26,112 nucleotides of DNA, from contig DHKA01000021.1 in the NCBI GenBank assembly GCA_002404605.1, positions 1-26,112 on the forward strand, given 5' to 3'. A program made the translations under genes and the position numbers. Origin of the DNA: Clostridiales bacterium UBA4706. Lineage in GTDB: Bacteria > Bacillota > Clostridia > Oscillospirales > Oscillospiraceae. Below are positions 23,365 to 26,112 of this stretch, piece after piece. How positions within the stretch are numbered: the stretch's first letter is position 1; each line of letters starts with the position of its first letter. Under the pieces are notes generated by a model, which saw nothing but the letters and a program-made list of their open reading frames with translations, made no database searches and was not told the origin of the DNA.

Positions 23365-24444
23365 ATGAAAATTGCCGTTCTGGGCGGCGGACACGGCGGC
23401 TATGCTGCCGCGGCCGACCTTACACTGCGGGGCTACGAGGTGTGCCTGTTCACCTTCTCCGCCGCGCGCGTGGAAACGCTGCACAACAATGATAACGTGA
23501 TCTCCTACACCGGCGTCTGGGGCGAGGGCAGCTGCCGCGTCGCCCATGTGTCGAACTCGATGGAGGAGGCCGTTTCCGGCGCCGATCTCGTCGTGATGAA
23601 CGTTCCCGGCACCGGCCATGAGCGCTATCTCAACGCCATGAAGCCGTATCTGCGCGGCGACACGGTGCTCTATATGAATCCCGGTCATACCGGCGGCGCG
23701 CTGCGCGCGGCGCACATCCTGGGCCGGGGCCGCATCGCCGAGGCGAACACGCTCAGCTACATCGCCCGCAAAACGAGCGAAACGAGCGTCCACGTGAGCA
23801 GCAGCGACAAGCCCGTCACCGTCGGCGTGTTCCCGGCAAAGGATACCGAGGCCGTGCTGGAGGTCATCCACAAGGCGTACCCTTACGTCGTCGCGGGCCG
23901 CGACGTGCTGGAGTCCTCGCTCTGCAACATCAACGCCATGTTCCATCCACCGGGCGTCGTGCTCAACGCCGGCTGGATCGAGCATACCGGCGGCGACTTC
24001 CGCTTCTACTATGACGGCGTGACCCCCGCCATCGGCAAAGCCATCCGCATGGTGGACGAGGAGCGTCTGGCCGTTGCGAAGGCATACGGGCTCGAGCTCG
24101 ACAACTTCTGCACCGTGCTCTACAACGCCGGGTCCACGACGAAGGAGGCGGCGGAGGCCAACGATCCCTACAAGGCCTGCCAGGAGAGCGAAGCCAACAA
24201 ATTCATCAAAGCGCCCCCCTCGCTCGATCACCGGTACATGCACGAGGATATCGGCTCCGGCCTTCTCCCGATCGCAGAGCTGGGCCGTCTGGCCGGCGTC
24301 CCCACGCCGGTCACGGACGCTCACGTCACACTTGCCGAAGCTCTGATGGGCCGGAATTACCACGCCGAGGGCGTAAATCTCGAGAAGATGGGGCTGGAAG
24401 GCAAAACGATCGAGCAGGTCCTCGATTACGTCACGCGCGGCTGA
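23365..24444 (+). CDS. NAD(P)-dependent opine dehydrogenase family protein
   Basis: A 359-residue oxidoreductase. Residues 1-165 are a Rossmann domain with the dinucleotide motif GGGHGG at 7-12. The C-terminal helical domain (about 185-355) is that of octopine/nopaline dehydrogenases, with CNINAMFHPPGVVLNAG around His194, which aligns with the catalytic His of the family, and LDHRYMHEDIGSGLLPIAE. These enzymes reversibly join an amino acid and a 2-keto acid by reducing an imine, or oxidise the resulting opine. It starts 36 bases after the M24 gene with GAGGAGG upstream. Beside RidA, M24 and an epimerase-type enzyme, a catabolic role on an N-substituted amino acid is likely, but no substrate can be named. 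Confidence 0.9.
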   Translation: MKIAVLGGGHGGYAAAADLTLRGYEVCLFTFSAARVETLHNNDNVISYTGVWGEGSCRVAHVSNSMEEAVSGADLVVMNVPGTGHERYLNAMKPYLRGDTVLYMNPGHTGGALRAAHILGRGRIAEANTLSYIARKTSETSVHVSSSDKPVTVGVFPAKDTEAVLEVIHKAYPYVVAGRDVLESSLCNINAMFHPPGVVLNAGWIEHTGGDFRFYYDGVTPAIGKAIRMVDEERLAVAKAYGLELDNFCTVLYNAGSTTKEAAEANDPYKACQESEANKFIKAPPSLDHRYMHEDIGSGLLPIAELGRLAGVPTPVTDAHVTLAEALMGRNYHAEGVNLEKMGLEGKTIEQVLDYVTRG

Positions 24445-24467
24445 ACCGCGGAAAGGAACAATACGCT

Positions 24468-25634
24468 ATGAAAATCGAATCGTATAAGATCTATAAGGTG
24501 AGCATCCCCACGCGCCGCCGCCACACCTGGGCGAGCAGCACCGCCGACGTTGGGCAGGGCTGGGTCATTCTGGAAGTAAAGACTGACGACGGCATCGTCG
24601 GCTACGGCGAAGCCACCACCATGCCGGAGTGGGGCGGCGATTTCGGCCGCTACTACGGCGAATCGTACGAGACGACCGAAGTCGTCATCCGCGACAACCT
24701 CTTCCCCGCCATCGTCGGCATGGATCCCTTTGATATCGACCTCATCCATCACAAGATGGACAAAGCCATCCGCGGCTTTGTTTACGCCAAGGCTGCCATC
24801 GATATCGCGCTTTACGATATCATGGGCAAAGCGCTCGACAAGCCCGTCTACAAGCTGCTCGGCGGCCAGCACCGCAAGGCCATCCCCATCGCGCACAGTC
24901 TCGGCGTCGTGCTCGACATTGAAGCCGCCGTGGACGAGGCCGTCGCTGCCTGCGGCGAGGGCATCAAAACCATCAAGATGAAGGGCGGTCTCGATCCTGT
25001 GCGCGACATGGAGCTGATGGAAAAGCTCCGCAAGGCCGTCGGTCCACACGTCAACATTCTCGTGGACGCCAACCAGGGCTACCCCACCGCCAAGGACGCG
25101 ATCAAGTGGGGCAAGCGCATGGACCGCTTCGATCTGCACTATCTGGAGCAGCCTGTCGAGGGCTTTGACCAGCTTCGTGAAGTGACGCGCATGCTCGAAG
25201 TGCCCGTGTGCGCGGACGAGAGCTGCTGGACGCCGACTGACGCGCTCGACATCGTGGCAAAGCACGCGGCGGACTACATCTCCATCTATGTCACCAAGGC
25301 CGGCGGTCTGTACCCGGCGCGCACCGTTGCAAAGATCGCCGAGTGCGCCGGTATCCGCTGCAACGTGAACGGCTCGGGCGAGTTCGGCGTCGGCACGGCG
25401 GCGAACCTGCACATGGCCTGCTGCGGCGCGAACATCGACCTTGCCTCCGTCTTCCCGATCACCCACGTGGAGGGCTGCCCGGAGCAGACGAAGGTCGCCG
25501 CCCGCTGGTACATGGACGATATCATCACCAAACCGTTCCAGTACGACGACGGCTGCCTGCTCGTCCCCGACGGGCCGGGTCTCGGCGTGGAGATCGACCG
25601 CGAAAAGCTCAAAAAGTACAGCGAAACCAAATAA
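24468..25634 (+). CDS. Mandelate racemase/muconate-lactonizing enzyme family protein
   Basis: A 388-residue member of the enolase superfamily. The N-terminal capping domain is followed by a barrel with the muconate-lactonizing-enzyme set of residues. These are KMK at 170-172 on strand two, metal ligands Asp200 (VDANQGY), Glu227 (YLEQP) and Asp250 (CADES), and Lys277 (YVTKAGG). This two-lysine arrangement is used for racemisation or epimerisation (dipeptide and N-acyl amino acids), dehydration or cycloisomerisation. Its place after an opine dehydrogenase and an M24 protein favours epimerisation of an amino-acid-derived compound, an inference only. The ATG has GGAAAGGA upstream. It is the last intact gene of the locus, 37 bases before an inserted element. 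Confidence 0.92.
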   Translation: MKIESYKIYKVSIPTRRRHTWASSTADVGQGWVILEVKTDDGIVGYGEATTMPEWGGDFGRYYGESYETTEVVIRDNLFPAIVGMDPFDIDLIHHKMDKAIRGFVYAKAAIDIALYDIMGKALDKPVYKLLGGQHRKAIPIAHSLGVVLDIEAAVDEAVAACGEGIKTIKMKGGLDPVRDMELMEKLRKAVGPHVNILVDANQGYPTAKDAIKWGKRMDRFDLHYLEQPVEGFDQLREVTRMLEVPVCADESCWTPTDALDIVAKHAADYISIYVTKAGGLYPARTVAKIAECAGIRCNVNGSGEFGVGTAANLHMACCGANIDLASVFPITHVEGCPEQTKVAARWYMDDIITKPFQYDDGCLLVPDGPGLGVEIDREKLKKYSETK

Positions 25635-25670
25635 TTGCCTTTATGCGAAAAGCGCCGGACTTTCCCAAAA

Positions 25671-25695
25671 TGTAGTGCCCCCAAAAAGTTAGACA
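25671..25695. repeat. Terminal inverted repeat of the IS3-type element
   Basis: TGTAGTGCCCCCAAAAAGTT plus AGACA, beginning with TG as is usual for IS3 elements. Only this copy is in the window. Confidence 0.75.
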
Positions 25696-25716
25696 AATAA
25701 ATTAAACGCAAATTAT

Positions 25717-26112
25717 TCAAGCCGCCGAAAGGGCTTGCTGTCTGTGAATAGCAGGCGGCAAGCCCTTTAGCTTAGCTTTGATCCTGCGGCTGTTGTAGTA
25801 ATCCGGATATTCCATGAGTTCCTGCTTGAAGTGCTCCATGGATCGGAATTGTTGCAGATACAGCAGCTCGCTCTTGAGCAGGCCAAAAAAGTTTTCTATC
25901 ACAGCATTGTCCAGCATGTTCGTCACCATGCTCAGCACGGGACGATCCGAGATAGTGTAGCTGACCAGATCGCTGCTGTGCAGATCCATAGAGCTTTTCT
26001 CCGAATAAGCTGAACTCCGTCACATCCGTGCCCCACTTCTGATTTGGCTTGTCCGCGTGAAAGTCCCGATTCAGCAGATTTGGAGCGATTTTACCTCCGC
26101 TCGCAGCCGCTG
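25717..26112 (-). pseudogene. Decayed IS3-family OrfB transposase (3' part)
   Basis: The window holds the C-terminal part of a DDE integrase-type transposase, cut at the window edge. The first piece (26112 down to about 25991) reads KIAPNLLNRDFHADKPNQKW, then GTDVTEFSLFGEKLY, including the first catalytic Asp. A short deletion then shifts the frame, and reading resumes at DLHSSDLVSYTISDRP. A second, in-frame gap joins NMLD directly to NAVIENFFGLLKSE. This removes the stretch that normally carries the second catalytic Asp (HSDQG-type motif), while the last Glu is kept. The tail KGLPPAIHRQQALSAA is normal. With one catalytic residue lost and a frameshift, it cannot make active transposase. Confidence 0.88.

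Larger units (their letters stand above)
25671..26112 (-). mobile_element. IS3-family (IS150-like) insertion sequence, partial
   Basis: The element's end is visible at 25671-25695 as TGTAGTGCCCCCAAAAAGTT followed by AGACA, typical of IS3-family terminal repeats. It is followed by the 3' end of a transposase on the minus strand. The other end lies beyond the window, so target duplication cannot be checked. The transposase is broken, so this copy is unlikely to move by itself. Confidence 0.85.

Noticed and set aside
22174..24363. Minus-strand open frame of 729 codons opposite the M24 and opine-dehydrogenase genes
   Set aside because: It spans two real genes and their gap without a ribosome binding site or domain; compositional shadow.

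Overview
The window is GC-rich throughout its coding part, with AT-rich promoters and strong AGGAGG-type ribosome binding sites. It carries genes diagnostic of Firmicutes (a DnaD-domain protein next to a DnaI-type helicase loader, a UPF0291 protein, oligoendopeptidase F). The likely source is a GC-rich member of the Clostridia, plausibly an Oscillospirales-type gut anaerobe. That placement is inferred from gene content and style, not from a database match. No rRNA, tRNA or CRISPR array was seen.

Layout. (1) 1-495: an AT-rich start, then a small XRE-type regulator. (2) 574-6154, minus strand: one tightly packed operon running dnaD-like, dnaI-like, DUF2804, yfbR-like nucleotidase, UPF0291, pepF. 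It starts at a strong promoter near 6202-6231 and ends at a bidirectional hairpin at 511-548. (3) 6306-12540, plus strand: U32 protein, maf, mreC, mreD and a class B penicillin-binding protein, read from a promoter whose -35 overlaps that of the minus operon. mreB, minCD and rodA, often linked to these genes, are absent here. (4) 12554-13036: a methylglyoxal-synthase-like gene with its own promoter, lacking key catalytic residues. (5) 13117-19696: hisS, yifB/comM-like, gph-like HAD phosphatase, thiI, cinA and an adenine-PRT-like gene, mostly overlapping or closely spaced. (6) 19738-20761: tadA (minus) diverging from mntP (plus) across 25 bp. (7) 20852-25634: an accessory metabolic locus of ridA, an FCD-type GntR regulator, an M24 metallopeptidase-fold protein, an opine-dehydrogenase-family protein and a muconate-lactonizing/mandelate-racemase-family enzyme. 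A perfect GntR-type palindrome lies in its leader. (8) 25671-26112: the end of a decayed IS3-family insertion sequence, cut by the window edge.

The most interesting region is 20852-25634. Its enzymes fit a route in which an N-substituted amino acid or dipeptide-like compound is epimerised (enolase superfamily), cleaved or deblocked (M24), and oxidised or reduced at a secondary amine (opine dehydrogenase), with RidA clearing the imine or enamine. The GntR protein would sense a carboxylate in the pathway. The substrate cannot be read from the sequence, and no transporter lies within the window. The M24 protein keeps all five metal ligands but has Asn where the family has a catalytic His, so ordinary Xaa-Pro cleavage should not be assumed.
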